Positions 22,301 to 34,697 of a DNA stretch of 64,000 bases are shown here, piece by piece; the first letter of the stretch is position 1, and the number at the start of each line of letters is the position of its first letter. A program made the translations under genes and the position numbers. This stretch comes from Bombardia bombarda. Its lineage: Eukaryota > Ascomycota > Sordariomycetes > Sordariales > Lasiosphaeriaceae. The notes beneath the pieces were generated by a model. The model was not told the origin of the DNA. It did no database searches and saw only the letters and a list, made by a program, of their open reading frames with translations. The DNA lies in the NCBI GenBank assembly GCA_030512295.1, contig JAULSR010000005.1:1736001-1800000 (forward strand). Reading direction: 5' to 3'.

Positions 22301-25300
22301 GCTCCCCGGTCAATAAGCTCGAGAGCTATGGCAGGGTTTGCGGACTTGAGCGCAAGAACCAGCGGGTGTTCCACCATCGAGTTGAACAAACTTTCATTGT
22401 CCTCGAACCCGCGAAGCCGATTTTCGATCGGGGATTGTTTCGCTGCCTTCAGCCAAGAGTCGAATTTGACAGTCGGTACCGCACCATTTTCAAGCAACTT
22501 CAAAACGAGACTGAGATTCCCGGTCTTTATGGCTTCCTGCAGAGGTGTTCGTGATATACTCTGTACAGCAAAGTTGGTGTGGTTGATTGCTGACTGGACT
22601 CCCGTTTTGTCCTGCTCTAAGAGGGTGTCGAGAACGGATTCGGCATTATTTTTGACACAACAGTCGAAGGCAGTTACACCGTTCAGGTCTGCTTGAGCTG
22701 AAGATGCTCCTAGGCTCAGAATTGTCGTAACCATTGACTTCGCTTTCTCCACAGGAAGGGCCAGGGCAAGGGCCAACGTCAGAACAGCAGCGTACGGTTT
22801 CTTCTGTTGGTTGTGAAACTTGACAGGCAGGAGAATGTCCGCTCCGTAATCCTAAACCATCATAATTAGCGTCTGGTCCTTTCCTTGTTGCACAATGAGC
22901 GGTTGCTTACCTGGCACAAAGATTTGACAACCTCGTCATGCCCAGCCATGATCGCCATTTGCAGGGCCGAGCAAGGGGTATCCCAAGCAATGATGTTGAC
23001 GTCGTAGAAGTCGGGTTCTTCCTCGTTATCTTCAGGGACGGTTTCGCCTGGCTGTGGGGCTTCCTTTTTGGAACCAACTTTGACAAAGGAGCCGGTAGCC
23101 ATACTCTGATTCCCACCTTCGTCTTCAGAGTCGGGATCTTCGACGAGTTCGCCATCCTCATCCTCGGGAGTTTCGGAATCCTCGTCCACATCCATCTTGT
23201 CCTCATCAAGTTCGGCTTCTTGCCCACGCGCTGCGAGTTTTGCCTGCTGCTGCTGATCTTTCTTTTCCTCAAACTCTGCCTCATTTGAGTTGCTCCTATC
23301 CATAAGGATCTTGACAATCTCAACGTTGCCTCGTGCTGCCGCAAGATGAAGTGCGGTTCTTCCATCTGCGATACGGGACACAAGACGAGCACTAGCATTA
23401 ACAAGAAGTCGAACAACTTCGGGTGTTGAGCATGTGACAGCGAGATGAAGGGGTGTCCTGCCAGTGTAATCCCTGGTATTAGGATCAGCACCCTCTTGAG
23501 ATAGCCAGTCTTCAACATGCTCGGCATCCTCATCCACGATGGCTTGACAGAGGCGAGCGGTGTTGCCGACATAGGCCATCTCAGTCCAGTCATTTTCCGT
23601 GAGAGGGTTGAATGAGCCGATTTCCTGAGTTGGAAATTAGCACACATTGGATTGAATCGACCATAGAAAAGGATTTCTTACTTGTCTTCCAGGATTATCT
23701 TGAAGAAAGGATATCTTGCCATAGACGTAGATCTTCTGCTCTTCTTCGGCTATCTTTATTTCATCCTCAGTCGTTGGAACAGGACAGCTTCCACAGCAGT
23801 CATGCATGACATCCTCGAACCGACCAAACTGGATAGCGTCAGCAAGTAGGAGAGACCGAACTATCCTAGATTGTTTGTCTTACAAAAGCAGGATGGCGAT
23901 GGAGGTAGACTTTTCTGTCTTCGGGCTGGTTCCATTCAGCATTGAGCACTAAGGTGTCATTCAGGTTAGTACTTATCCGCCCAGGATGGGAGGCTTGGTA
24001 GTAAGTATATTGTGCGGAAATCACAGCCGTAGACAAAAGAAATGTGGCAACCCACGTAGGTCTTTCGTGTAGCAGGTCTTTTCGATCTTCTTGGCATGGA
24101 ACTTTGGTCCATAAGGGATGGCAAAAGTGTGATAGTTGGAGACTCCTTCCTCAATGACCCAGTCCGCAACCTCGTCCTCGTACTCTTCCTTGATGTTCCC
24201 CTTGATAGAACGAAGGTTGCGATAGAAACGATCAATGACAGGGCGGCCCCTCTCCAGGCGACGTTTATCGAGATATGAGTCTCTGGACGATGGTGTTGGG
24301 AGTTGCTCCAGTACGAGAAGCTTTGCGAGGCCAAGGGTCTTCTGGAAGCTCCGCTCGAAGATGGTTGGGTCGACGCGAGAACGGTCCAAGTCGGGCCAAT
24401 AGATCTCGAAGCCTCTATGGCTATATTTCGACAGGCGGTTCTCGTACGACGGGCTGCGCCGGGACAGATCGATGTGATTTATCTGGGTCATGTACGATTG
24501 CAGAGCCCGGGGGTGCAATACACCTGCTCTCCGTCATAGGCAGCGCCGGAGCAGTCAATGTCGAAGCCAGTAACAATCTCAGATACGGACTTGTAGATGC
24601 GAAGAACAATCTACATTGCTGTTAGAGTATGAAGAAAAACGAACCATGAAGTCTTCGACTTACCTGAATGTGGCGAGTTGGGTACTGGCTGCCTATGAGA
24701 GATATTAGCGAAGACCAAGAAACCCCAACAAGGAGATAAATATACAGATGGTGATAGCGTTCTTCGTTCTGACAGTAGTGATTTCGGTGAGGAGAGAGTC
24801 GGCAATCTGCGTCTCAATGGCTTTGATCTTCTCGATAGCCTCCTCCTCTGTGAGACCATATAAAAACAAGTCGATGTCAGAGGCAGGGCAGAACTTCTCG
24901 TGATAGAATTCCCGAAGGCCACGGTTGGAACCGCTATATTGCTCCGGGACGGGAAGAAGACAGTTGACGACAGCGGAACCAGATGCAACAACATTGCTCC
25001 AATCAAGTCCACCGAGAGATGACTCGGAGAAGACACTGAAGTTGCGCTGGAACTCCTTCAAGGACTCGACAGTGGCAGGAGAGCCACCCGGACGTCGCAG
25101 GTCCTTGGGAAGGGGCATGATGTACTTGGCCTTCTCTTCTTGGGACTCATTGTCAAGATCACGAGCGCGGATCTTGATATCAGAAGTGTCGGCAGTGAAA
25201 AGGGGCAAGACGTTGACGTAGGGATCCTTGAGGATCTCAAGGTCAGGTTGCTGGGCGAAAGCCTGGCGAAGATAGGCCTCATACTGCCGATAAGGCTCAA

Positions 25301-25394
25301 CTAACTCAGCCAAGGGCGTCTCTGGGCGCTCGGCAATGTGCTTGACCAGCTCAGCTGGGGGGACCGGCAGGTGGGGAAGGGCGTCAAGATCCAT
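19309..25394 (-). CDS. giant ankyrin-repeat protein with N-terminal nucleotidyltransferase-like segment (frame break)
   Basis: Ten exons: 25394-24746, 24692-24664, 24610-24056, 23948-23884, 23828-23682, 23624-22911, 22851-21758, 21697-20957, 20888-20638, 20576-19309. They total 5,513 bases, one short of 1,838 codons; the shortfall lies at a G5 run (24509-24513), where YCTP must continue as RALQSYMTQ in the next frame. A 41-base intron could also restore frame but would remove that conserved-looking segment. The N-terminal region has GS (139-140) and DID (173-175) about 35 residues apart, as in nucleotidyltransferase folds. Ankyrin repeats follow (GRTPLHLAV, GRTALHLAA), then an acidic linker and more degenerate repeats to a basic C terminus. 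Function is unknown. An ATG at 25598 is in frame but sits five bases from a TATA-like TTTATAAAT, so ATG 25394 is preferred. Confidence 0.85.
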
Positions 25395-26536
25395 AGTCAA
25401 TCGAGGAGAACGCTGGCAATGCGTCTTACTTGACGCAGTAGTCGATGGCGAGGCTGAGCCTGCAATTGAAGACGAGGAATGAAACGTGGATTGTATTAGC
25501 GACGGCAATCTCTCCAGAAATGTCAACTTATTGTCAGCTGTGGCAGAGAAGCGATGCTTGAGAACCGCACGAGCGATTCTGAGACGAGAAGAGACCATGC
25601 CATTTATAAAGCCGGCGCCGCCTTATATCTAACTATTACTTTCTTTGGTGCTAGACTACAGTATGGCGGTGTCCGAAATGATCGCGTTCGCACTATTTGC
25701 TTTGTTTGCATCTTGAACCTGGTCTAATTCTAGGCTGGAAGCGGTGTGCTGCCTAGATTGAACAAGGGTGATCACGGTGCTGAGGGCGCTGTTGGACGCG
25801 AAGTGGACGCGAGGTGGACACGAGATCTCGTGATGCATTATCCTGGTGTATGGTTACCAAATCTAAGAACGGAGAAAATGATAAGTAACGATTGATCTTT
25901 CGTTTTGCCGCGCTGCTGCCTGGTGAAAAGCGTGCGAGCTGGCCCGAAACTTGTGGGCTCTGAGGGCAATGCCTAGAATAGGAGGAGCGATTCATCCATC
26001 CCCGCCGCCCAATTGGGTGGGTGCCAAGAACCTTCTTGCCTGCCCGGGGTACCTGGAGCCTGGGGCTGGAAGGAACGTCCCTTGGCATATCCTCGAAGCC
26101 CTGTTCAGGCAAAGACAGCCGCATATCTAGGATTTCTACATCATTTGTGCTAGCCGGCATAGAAGACTTAGAGCAGCTAATGTAATGTAGGAAGTGTGTC
26201 TGTCCGGAAATCCTAGCCCCCGAACGTTGAGTAATTCATATCTCGTCAATTATGCTCAAAAGGAGCTCACTCTTGTGATACAAAAGTCCGAATTCCCATC
26301 TCTTCCTCTCGCGTAACAACAAGACGAGCAATACACAATTCTCCCCATCTAGATGAAAATCGGCTTCCAGAGATGCCCATGTGGCCTGGGATCCTTCCGC
26401 AACAGCAATGCGTAATGTACAATACCCTCCAGCCACTCTATCCCAAGGTACGCATGCGGAGGTAATGATGCAAAGTCCTCCCGCAGAACCTAAGACGCCG
26501 TATTTCTTTTATCTTAAAGCCCGGGCTGCACCTTGT
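25395..26536. other. promoter of the ankyrin gene and intergenic DNA
   Basis: About 1.1 kb. The 25395-25598 part stays open in the ankyrin frame (68 codons, Arg/Ser rich) but is more likely leader, because a TATA-like element lies at 25602-25610. The remainder shows no gene; frames near 25753-26160 have no domain character. The final 300 bases are 3' flank of the subunit f gene. Confidence 0.45.
25602..25610 (-). promoter_or_regulatory. TATA-like element of the ankyrin gene
   Basis: TTTATAAAT on the minus strand, about 210 bases before the preferred start codon. A start site about 30 bases downstream would leave the upstream ATG (25598) out of the transcript. Inference from position only. 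Confidence 0.4.
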
Positions 26537-26971
26537 TTATATCGCGATGGCGCCTCTTCGGCTCTGTCGTATGTGCAACAGGCCTTGCAAGCCACAGAAC
26601 ACGAGGAATCCCTGATGAAAGGCAAAACAACCGTCAGAACGCTTCCCAGTATAGGTGTGTACCCACGACCAAGACTCGCAAAATATCCGTAGGCGGGAGT
26701 GGTCCAACTCACAGCATAGATGATGACGGCGATGAAGATGGTCGCTGCGACCTCGGGTCCGTTCTCTGGGTCTTCCTCGCCTCCTACGAGCTCGGGGTGG
26801 TTCTTCCTGTACAAAACACCGAGGATGGACAGGATGATGATGGCGAATATGGAGATGACGAAGCTGCCCGACGATTAGCAATGCGGTCCCGAGGCGCCCC
26901 GGGCCCGGGAACAGGAGGAGGGAAATTGCTCACCAAGACCATGCCTGCATGGCACCAACGAGCGGCTTCAT
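26537..26971 (-). CDS. V-ATPase Vo subunit f (RNase kappa-like small membrane protein)
   Basis: Three short exons, 26971-26934, 26863-26713 and 26611-26537, splice cleanly to 87 residues. Two membrane helices lie at about 14-31 and 51-76, joined by an acidic loop with EDPENG (43-48), a signature of the RNase kappa family, and the chain ends in a basic tail (HIRQSRRGAIAI). Yeast Ypr170w-b and metazoan RNase K are subunit f of the Vo proton channel, so the expected role is in the vacuolar/endosomal proton pump. Size and helix spacing fit the family. Splice signals are GTGAGC/GGCAG and GTGAGT/ATCAG. The family call is from recognition of pattern, without alignment; the gene is easy to miss because no single frame exceeds about 115 codons. 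Confidence 0.85.
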
Positions 26972-29900
26972 TTTGGCGGTGTGAGCAAAGGCGTTTCAAT
27001 CAGTCGTTTTTTTCGGTGTCGGATCGATTTCGTGAGTGTAGATGTTTTCCTTGGTTGGCTGACGAGGTCGGGTATTCGATGGACGGAGAGCTTGTTGCGC
27101 GGCCGGCGCTAGATGATGTCGTTGGAGTCTTGCCCCATCCCAGTGGGCTGGTGCTCAACCGTCTAGACCCACTCACATATGTGCCTTGAAATCAAGGCAG
27201 AATGCCCCAAAAAGGTGCAAGTGACCCCACTTAAGCCAAAAGCACCAAGATCTGAGATGCTTGCCCTCCTACTTGTGCTTTTCGAATTTAATTCTGCATC
27301 TATCATGGACCACGGACCACTCTATTGAAATGACATACATCAATATCCTTTATCGATTCTACCCTCACTGATGGCGGGCAATGAGGGGCCGAGGTTCAGC
27401 CAGATTGCAGCGCTCGCCCGTCCTGTTGCCTTGCCCACAGGTGAATCGCAGACAGCACTTGGATCAGCCTCAAGTCAGATCGATCTTCAGCTTCAGCTTG
27501 AATGGGCGGCAATGAAGACACTAACCGGTTGAGCATTACTCATGTCTCAAGCAGAAAGTCCATGCGACAAGTCACCCAATAACTAACACTCCAACGTGCA
27601 CACCCTTGACCAACCTTGAAACGACGACAAAATGTCATATATAGGGCCAGAGGAATCATAATCTACTTGAAGCGCGACAACCTATGCAGCTTGCGACGTG
27701 CTGTTGCACTGAGTCGGTGTTTCAGCTTGGCTAATGAATGGCCAGGACAATATCACGACTGCTTGATCATGGTAGATGTAGACTCCCCCCGAGGGAGCAC
27801 GTAGGAGCTAGGTGTTATAATCTCTAAACGCAACTACCCGTAGTTTCTGCAGCTGTCCTGCCTCGTATAAGCAGTCGTGTGTCTCAGCGTCCCGAAGTGC
27901 GCCAGTAGGCAGGCGAAGAGGTTAGGCTGCGCTACACACACATCCATGTCCACCAAAACTAGACCGAGTTGCAGATTGAGATTCTTTGCATATTTGGCTC
28001 TAATTTTCAATACGTTTGGTTACCTATCAGTTATTGGAAATCGAGCGTTTACGTTGTGCGACACAACACCATATGAGTCTTGGCGCCAGGCTGAAACGAG
28101 ATCTGGAGAAGGGAAACGCCAAGCCTCTGTCAACTTCGGGTTCATCTTGAGACGAACTTTCCTGCGGGCTGGGAGCTGCGATCGTCACAGGGGACCTGAG
28201 CACTGACCCGCCGTCGATGCAATGGACCCGGTGGCCTCCTGGCATCAACCGTCACATCTCGAACAGAATAATGGCCATGTCATTGAGGACCGGCTAGACT
28301 GTGAGAAGAGATAACTGATATGATCTCAACAGCACGTTCATATCCGTAACCGAACGACATTCCAGCTGTCTGATGGAAGCCAAGATAATTTTAGCATAGC
28401 CTGGCCGGGGCGGCGGCTTCCGCATGCATTCTGCACGTGCTGCAGGAGAGAGTCGGACGGCGGGAAGCCCTACCCAAAGGGGGGGGGCGCGTGGCAGGCG
28501 CATACAACTTCTGCAAACAAAGAAGAAAGACGGGCGCTTGCTTGCTCATAATAAGCGCGCAAAACATGTGGCTTGCAGCTGCTTTGCAAATGGAATATCT
28601 ACGGTCATGGATATCCAGTTGCGCACGCAACGGGACTTTTGGGGAATGCAACCTCGTCGGGTAGGTCGGCCCAGTCCGTCCCATAAATACACTGATGAAT
28701 TCAGTTGGTCGGCGCTACTGACTGGAATGAATAGGTACTGGCAAGTACCATGATATTAGTTGTTAAGCCCCAATTGTATCCAAGCGAACACAATCGCATG
28801 AACATCGACGCCCTGAATGAGAAAACAATGCTCCGTTGTATAGTATCTGTCCATTGCTAGAATTTTGGGGATCGCCGTCCTATTTCGTCATCACTGGCAG
28901 AGCTTAACGTGACGGTAATCTCTTGCAATTTGGGCAGTTCACATTAGCCGAGTCCCAAGCAGGAAATGGCATACAGAGTGAGTGGATGGCCAAAATACCA
29001 CTGCGGAGAACGGCATTGACACATAAATAGCTAAGCCACGATCAAAGTATTCGGCTTGGGCTCTTATTCGAGAGAAAGAGCAGCAAAGGAACTGGATAGC
29101 CGCCCTGCCGCGCATGCCGATTGGGGAGAAGCAAGCACGTTGACCCGCCGCTTTGTTTTTGATTCGCCCCGTTACACTGCAGAGCACGGTGTAAATGCTG
29201 TCCCCGCGGTTACTGTATACATGTATGAGCATTACATGATGTCGGAACGGCGACCATGCTGTGCTGCCAGCGATGATGCCGATTCCAACATATACCACAG
29301 TACATGGAAATAAGGGAACAAGTGGATCATGACTGCAGCATAGCATGGACAGAAGCCCGCAGTCTAAGCTAAAGGACCAGCCAGACTTGGTTTTGGTATG
29401 TACTACCAAAAGCTACACCGGCCTGGGCAAGTACGGTATCCGTACATGGCGGCCGCCAAAGTACCACACAGTACAATTGTCTGATTTGCTGGATGCTTAA
29501 TATAACACACACTGCCACTGGCTCGCTGGGTCATGGATCAGAGAGACAAGTCACTTTGTGTTGACAAGCCTTCCGGCTCTGTCATACCCAAATTTGCCGT
29601 TTACGGAGCTAAATAATTAATCTGTATCCGTGCTGCAAGGTACATTCACACTCCCCTGCATGGATGCGTCTTACGGATGCGATGATGAAGACGAGAGAGT
29701 GAGAGTGAGAAAGAGCGAGAGAGATCTGCATTGCTGGCGGGTCAGCCCTGGTCGTCACACAAGCCCGCTGGTAGCTACGAAATATAAGACCTCGCTCATT
29801 TCCCCGTCGTGAAGCAGCCCCATTGTTTGTTTTTGCCCTAGCCGCATCTTTAAAGAAATTCCAAGGAAACGGGTGACTTTCTTCCAGGTTCTCTCCCGCG

Positions 29901-30251
29901 CACTAAGACAGTTCGGGTGATACGGCTTCCACTTGGACAAGCTCATCCCAACTTCGGCATCGCGTCACTCCCCGGCAAGTCGCACCTGCCTCGACACACC
30001 TTCCTCAGTCCCATTTCCCACCCAAGGTATAAGACTCCCTTGTTTTCCTTCCTGCCAAGGACCCGACACTTGACAGCTCTACCTACCTTACCTTCGTTTA
30101 TCCACCTAAGATTTCTCAACACACTCGACCTGGCGCTTTGCTTTACTACAGCTCTTTCACGAATTAATTTGCTTGGAGCATACAATCCTTCCTGTATCTC
30201 AACCCACCATCGACCCTTTTCTTAACCGAACTCTTCACCAAGTACAACAAA
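26972..30251. other. gene-free region between subunit f and the SOD gene
   Basis: About 3.3 kb. Short frames on both strands show no domain and no splice-linked coding chain. A GA/AG-rich stretch lies at about 29694-29721. The last 250 bases are C/T-rich with a TATA-like GGTATAAG near 30026, typical of a fungal promoter reading into the SOD gene. Confidence 0.5.
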
Positions 30252-31199
30252 ATGCGTGGAACGGCTATTGTATCGCTGCTTGCTGCAGTTGCCAGCACTC
30301 AGGTTGCGGCCCAGACATCGACGTCTGCTGCGGGTCCATTGGGCACTGCGGTATGTTTCTCCTCATGGCCTCAGCCATAACCTTTAACTAAATGTGAAGT
30401 CTATCCAGGCCCCGCCCGCCCCCATCGCCAACAACAACCCGGCTGGGGTTGCCTACAAGGCAGTCTTGCCGGACACGGCATTCACCAAGAGTGCCTTCCC
30501 TGATGGCGGCAACATCCAGGGCGATGTGACCGCGGTCGCAGCCCCCGGTGGAGTCGGCGTCCAGTTCACCATCAAGTTCAGCAATTTGCCTAAGGTTGGC
30601 GGTCCATTTCGTAAGTTGCAGCCCCAGATCACCATCATCACCTCGTTGGTTGCGGACTGTTATAACTGACCGTTACCCCTACAGCCTACCACCTCCACGT
30701 GAACCCCGTGCCAAGCAACGGAAACTGCACCGCAACCCTGGCACACCTGGACCCCTTCGCCAGAGGTGAAGACCCCAAGTGCGACGCCGCCCACCCGGAG
30801 ACATGCCAGGTTGGCGACCTCAGCGGCAAGCACGGTGCCATCCCGGCCAACGTCTCCACATGGGAGGCTTCCTACGTCGACCTGTACGCATCGACCGTCG
30901 AGGGCATCGGCGCCTTCTTCGGCAACCGCAGTCTGGTGATTCACTTCCCCAACAAGACGAGAATCACCTGCGCCAGCTTCGAGTCTGCTAGTGGCTCCGC
31001 GACCTTGAGCACCGGCACTGGCGTCATCCAGCCAACCGGCACCAGCAACTCTACCGGGACGTATTCGTCAGGCAGCCCCACGGGGACGACTTCGCCCGCG
31101 CAGACCAGCGCTGTCACTGCGGGCGGCTCAAGCATGAGCGTGGGCATCGCCGGCTCCGGTGTCGTGGCGTTTGCCGCTGCGATCATGTTCATGCTGTAA
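30252..31199 (+). CDS. GPI-anchored Cu-only superoxide dismutase
   Basis: Cell-surface enzyme dismutating extracellular superoxide. Exons 30252-30350, 30409-30610 and 30685-31199 give 271 residues; an alternative first acceptor at 30399 would add three residues. A signal peptide (about 1-20, ending QVAAQ) precedes the SOD fold. Four histidines suit copper: H103 and H105 (YHLHVNP), H150 (SGKHG) and H187 (LVIHF). C115 and C196 can form the intrasubunit disulphide, and C133 and C141 a second pair. N-glycosylation sequons occur at N114, N156, N181 and N190. A Ser/Thr-rich stalk leads to a C-terminal hydrophobic tail with small residues before it, a GPI signal. This matches fungal Cu-only SODs such as Candida Sod5, which lack zinc. 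A role in resisting host or self-made superoxide is family knowledge. Confidence 0.9.
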
Positions 31200-33850
31200 T
31201 TTCGGGTACTGGATGAAGGATGATTGCCGGCATGTAAGGATACATGTCTTAATGGGCGATACTTGTGATTGATAAATCTAGGACTGGAAGAGATGGAGTT
31301 TTCTTGCGCTGCTTTGTCGGGGTGTTTGGGGCGTTCGGTATGGTACCCCTGATTTGCCGCTGATTTCATGCTTAAAGATTTTCCGGCCGCGAAAAAAGAA
31401 AATAAGCATCACATGGGATGGGTAAAAACGTTTTAATGGAGCGAACCGGAATTACGGGATATCAACATGAGCGAAAAACATGAGCATTGCGGCTGGTTTA
31501 GTTCAGGTAGATAGAGAGGGTTGGTGCCACAAAAGACTGTAATAGAGGGGGATATTATTTTCTGGTTGTGAGATAGATGGGTTTGCCCACCTCACTAACA
31601 TGGCATGCGGACACGATGATAAATGTCTCTAGCTTTTTACTTCTGTCAATATATTTGGTGCTTGTTCTTGGTCAGATGCGGTTCCCTTGTGTTCTTTTCC
31701 ATGTAATCAAATATATCCAGGTCATCACCGATTCTCGTGTCTTTCGCTAACATATATTTGTTCATACGGGAGGGCACAAAGATATAGAATGTAAATGAGC
31801 GCTAGAGTCCGTATAGTTGACAGTCCAAAAAGTCAATTATTACGCTTCATGGCAAAGGAGACAGCGACGATCCGGAACTGCTAGTCCATAGTATCTCGAG
31901 TGTCTCGGGAGGTCGGGAGGTCGGGAGAGTGCTGCGGGAGGCTGCTGCTTGTTGGTTGTTGGTGGTGTTGTGGGATACTCCGAATTACTGGTGATGTGGG
32001 AAATGGAGGAAGCGTCACGTTCGATTTAGCTTGGAGGATGGGGGGCCCGCGCCGCTGTGAAGTTCCCCAGACATGTTTTAGCTGCCGAGAGCCACGGAGT
32101 AACTTCACTAAACCAGCAACACATGCACTACGGTAGATAAGTGTATTTTTTAGTTTTTAGGCTCCATGCTTGTCGAGCCGCCTGTCAAGGCTGCTCAGGG
32201 CTATCCTTAGGGCGGCGGAGTGTGTCATTTTTGATGGAGCCATCCCGGAGTTTCTTTCTTGTCGCGGTGGTGGATAACAGGGGCCCCTGTATCCTGTAGG
32301 TGATCATTGCACCCCTGGCAAAGCGCACGATGGGACGACAGCGATGGCCCATGGGGCAGCAGCGATGCGGAGATCCCCCCCATTCACTCCAACCTGGGGA
32401 CGCAGGGACCCTATTCAAGGTAACAATGACGACGGCGAGGAGGACAGACATCCAATCGCTGGATTCTTCCACTTCGAATCATCAGTCATTGTTCAAAAGA
32501 AGAAGAGAAGTGCAGACTGGAGCTTGAGGGTAAAAAAAAGGAATACTGACTGGGTGACGAAATTACAATAGCCATAGGCGGTCGGCCGACCGCAACGATG
32601 GCCGCGTAGCACGACAAGCAAGCAAGCAAAGCAAACCCCTGCCCGGGAGGGTAAGGTGTTTTGCTTCTTTTACTGCTAAAGTACGTTTGATGTGTCTGAA
32701 TCGGCCCATGAAGCCGTCTGGGCCTTTGGTGATCACAGAGTTCGGATAACGACCGAGTTGTTGATTGGGCGAGGTGAAATAGATTTTCCCCCCATTTATC
32801 AGGTATAAGCTCTGGGTCGTAGACAGTCAGAACGGTGCAGGTAATCGTACCAAGAGGGCAGACGACAGAGACGAGAAAGAGGTGCCCTCGGGCGAGTGAG
32901 GAGGTAGACCGGCTTTCCCAGATCGGAGTTTTACGGCGCAGATCGTTGTCTCAAACCAGCTGTCCAAGGGCACCCATCTAGCCACTCGCCGTCGAAACAT
33001 GTTGACCACCTGATAGGAAGGACTGCGGCAAGCTCACCTTGGATCCCATCCTCACATCCCAACCCAAGAGACAGCCATAGATGCAATTGAGCTTGCTACT
33101 GGTTGCGAAGATCCAAGGTGTGTGCATGCTACTTTCCTGGTTATCTATGTAAGGTAGTTGCGGACAGCCTCGGTACCTGCCTACCTCGACCTACCTCGGT
33201 GGGCTGGTTCCTGTTCGTTCCTGCCTTAGTTGCTTGCCTCCCGTAGGCCGCCCGTCGACAAGGTTTCGTTGACACCCTATCAAGAGACCAAGGCTGACCG
33301 ACCGACCTTGCCGACAACCTAGGGAGCTAGGGTGCCTGACCTAGGTGGCAAAGGTGGGTACCCGCCTATCAAGGTTGCAGCAGTTCGCATGAGGTGCGGT
33401 TTCCTGAATAGGGCTACAAGCTGTGGGGTCAACCCACATCGAGCCCGCCTCTCTCACCTACCACCACCTCAACACCACCTTGCGCTTGCCTGAGCTTTGC
33501 TTGTCAATAACACCAACCCAAAAAGTAATACTTCATAGCTTCGTGCCTTCCTTTTGCTGGCGCTCCCTCAGCTCTTGGTAGGTGGGGGTTCAGCTTGCCC
33601 AAATTGATTAGAAATTCAGGTCCACGACCACCTCATCATTCCCACGTCGACCTTTTAGGGTCCCTTTTACCTAGTCTCCAGCTCATATTAGTCTTTTGAT
33701 ATTCAATACCAACCCTACCCTACCCTACCTCATCTCTCCCCTCCACCCCCAACCTTTCATATGTGCCCAGTTCTATAGGTGGAAATATGCCGGGGAAAGA
33801 AATCGAGCAGCAACGACCCCCCTCCCCCATCTTTTCTTTTTCGCTCCCTT

Positions 33851-33910
33851 GTTGCAGCTCTTTGCAGCTCTTTGCAGCTCTTTGTAGCTCTTTACAGCTC
33901 TCTGCAGCTC
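33851..33910. repeat. decamer tandem array TTTGCAGCTC
   Basis: Six consecutive 10-base units with single-base variants (TTTGTAGCTC, TTTACAGCTC, TCTGCAGCTC). Intergenic minisatellite; on the other strand it reads as GAGCTGCAAA units. Confidence 0.9.
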
Positions 33911-34013
33911 CTTGTGACGCCGATGAAATGCCGCTTCGAGGCATCCAACTGGTCTTAGTGCAGCACCGTTGCTACTGCTGCTGATCTTCGTGATCTCCTG
34001 CGCAGCTGCTGCA

Positions 34014-34040
34014 CCTGCTGGCTGCTGGCTGCTGGCTGCT
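34014..34040. repeat. GGCTGCT heptamer array
   Basis: About four copies of a heptamer equivalent to CTGCTGG, about 100 bases after the decamer array and close to other CTG-rich sequence. Confidence 0.8.
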
Positions 34041-34695
34041 TCCTGCATCTGCTCGCTCGGATACAACAGAGACGAGGGGGGTGGGTGGGACGATGGGCAG
34101 GGGAGCTGGGTTGCCCTGCTTGTATGCAGCAGCAAACCATGAGCTATCCGTCAGGTTGGTAAAACGTTGAGCTGGTCAGCCAGGGGGCGGGAGACGCAAG
34201 GTCGGCAGATCCCACGGTCGACGCACTCTGCAGTTCTGTCTGCGGTGGCTGTATATGCGTGCGGTTGCAGTCATCTGCACTGCAGTGGCGGTTGTTGCTG
34301 TTGCCCTTTCACCCGTTTACTGCATCGTTGCATCAGCTCATCACTCACATCACTTCCAGCACTGCCCGTCCCATCTCGTCCAAAAGCAGAAAGTAGTGGG
34401 GACCAGCCGGGGCACATTCTTTCTGTATCCCGTCGTCGAACCTCGGCAGTATCGCGATCCGGGGAGCTGTCGAGTTTATCATGCTACCCAAGGAAAAGTG
34501 AGTATTCAGAAAGGAAACAAACAGGCAGGTGGAAAGGGATATTCGAAAGGTCCAGCTTGCCTGGTTCCGCTGAGACCCCTTGTCAAATGCCCGGCTGCAA
34601 GTGCACTGGTCTATCAGAGAGCTATATTCCAACATTCACGGGCGAGGCTAACCATATGGCATGGAAGCACCCACTAGCCAACAAGCTGCTAGTCC

Positions 34696-34697
<2 letters not shown>

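Noticed and set aside
25395..25598. Upstream in-frame extension of the ankyrin protein resembling a mitochondrial presequence
   Set aside because: The TATA-like element lies directly before the upstream ATG, so that ATG is probably not transcribed; kept only as an alternative.
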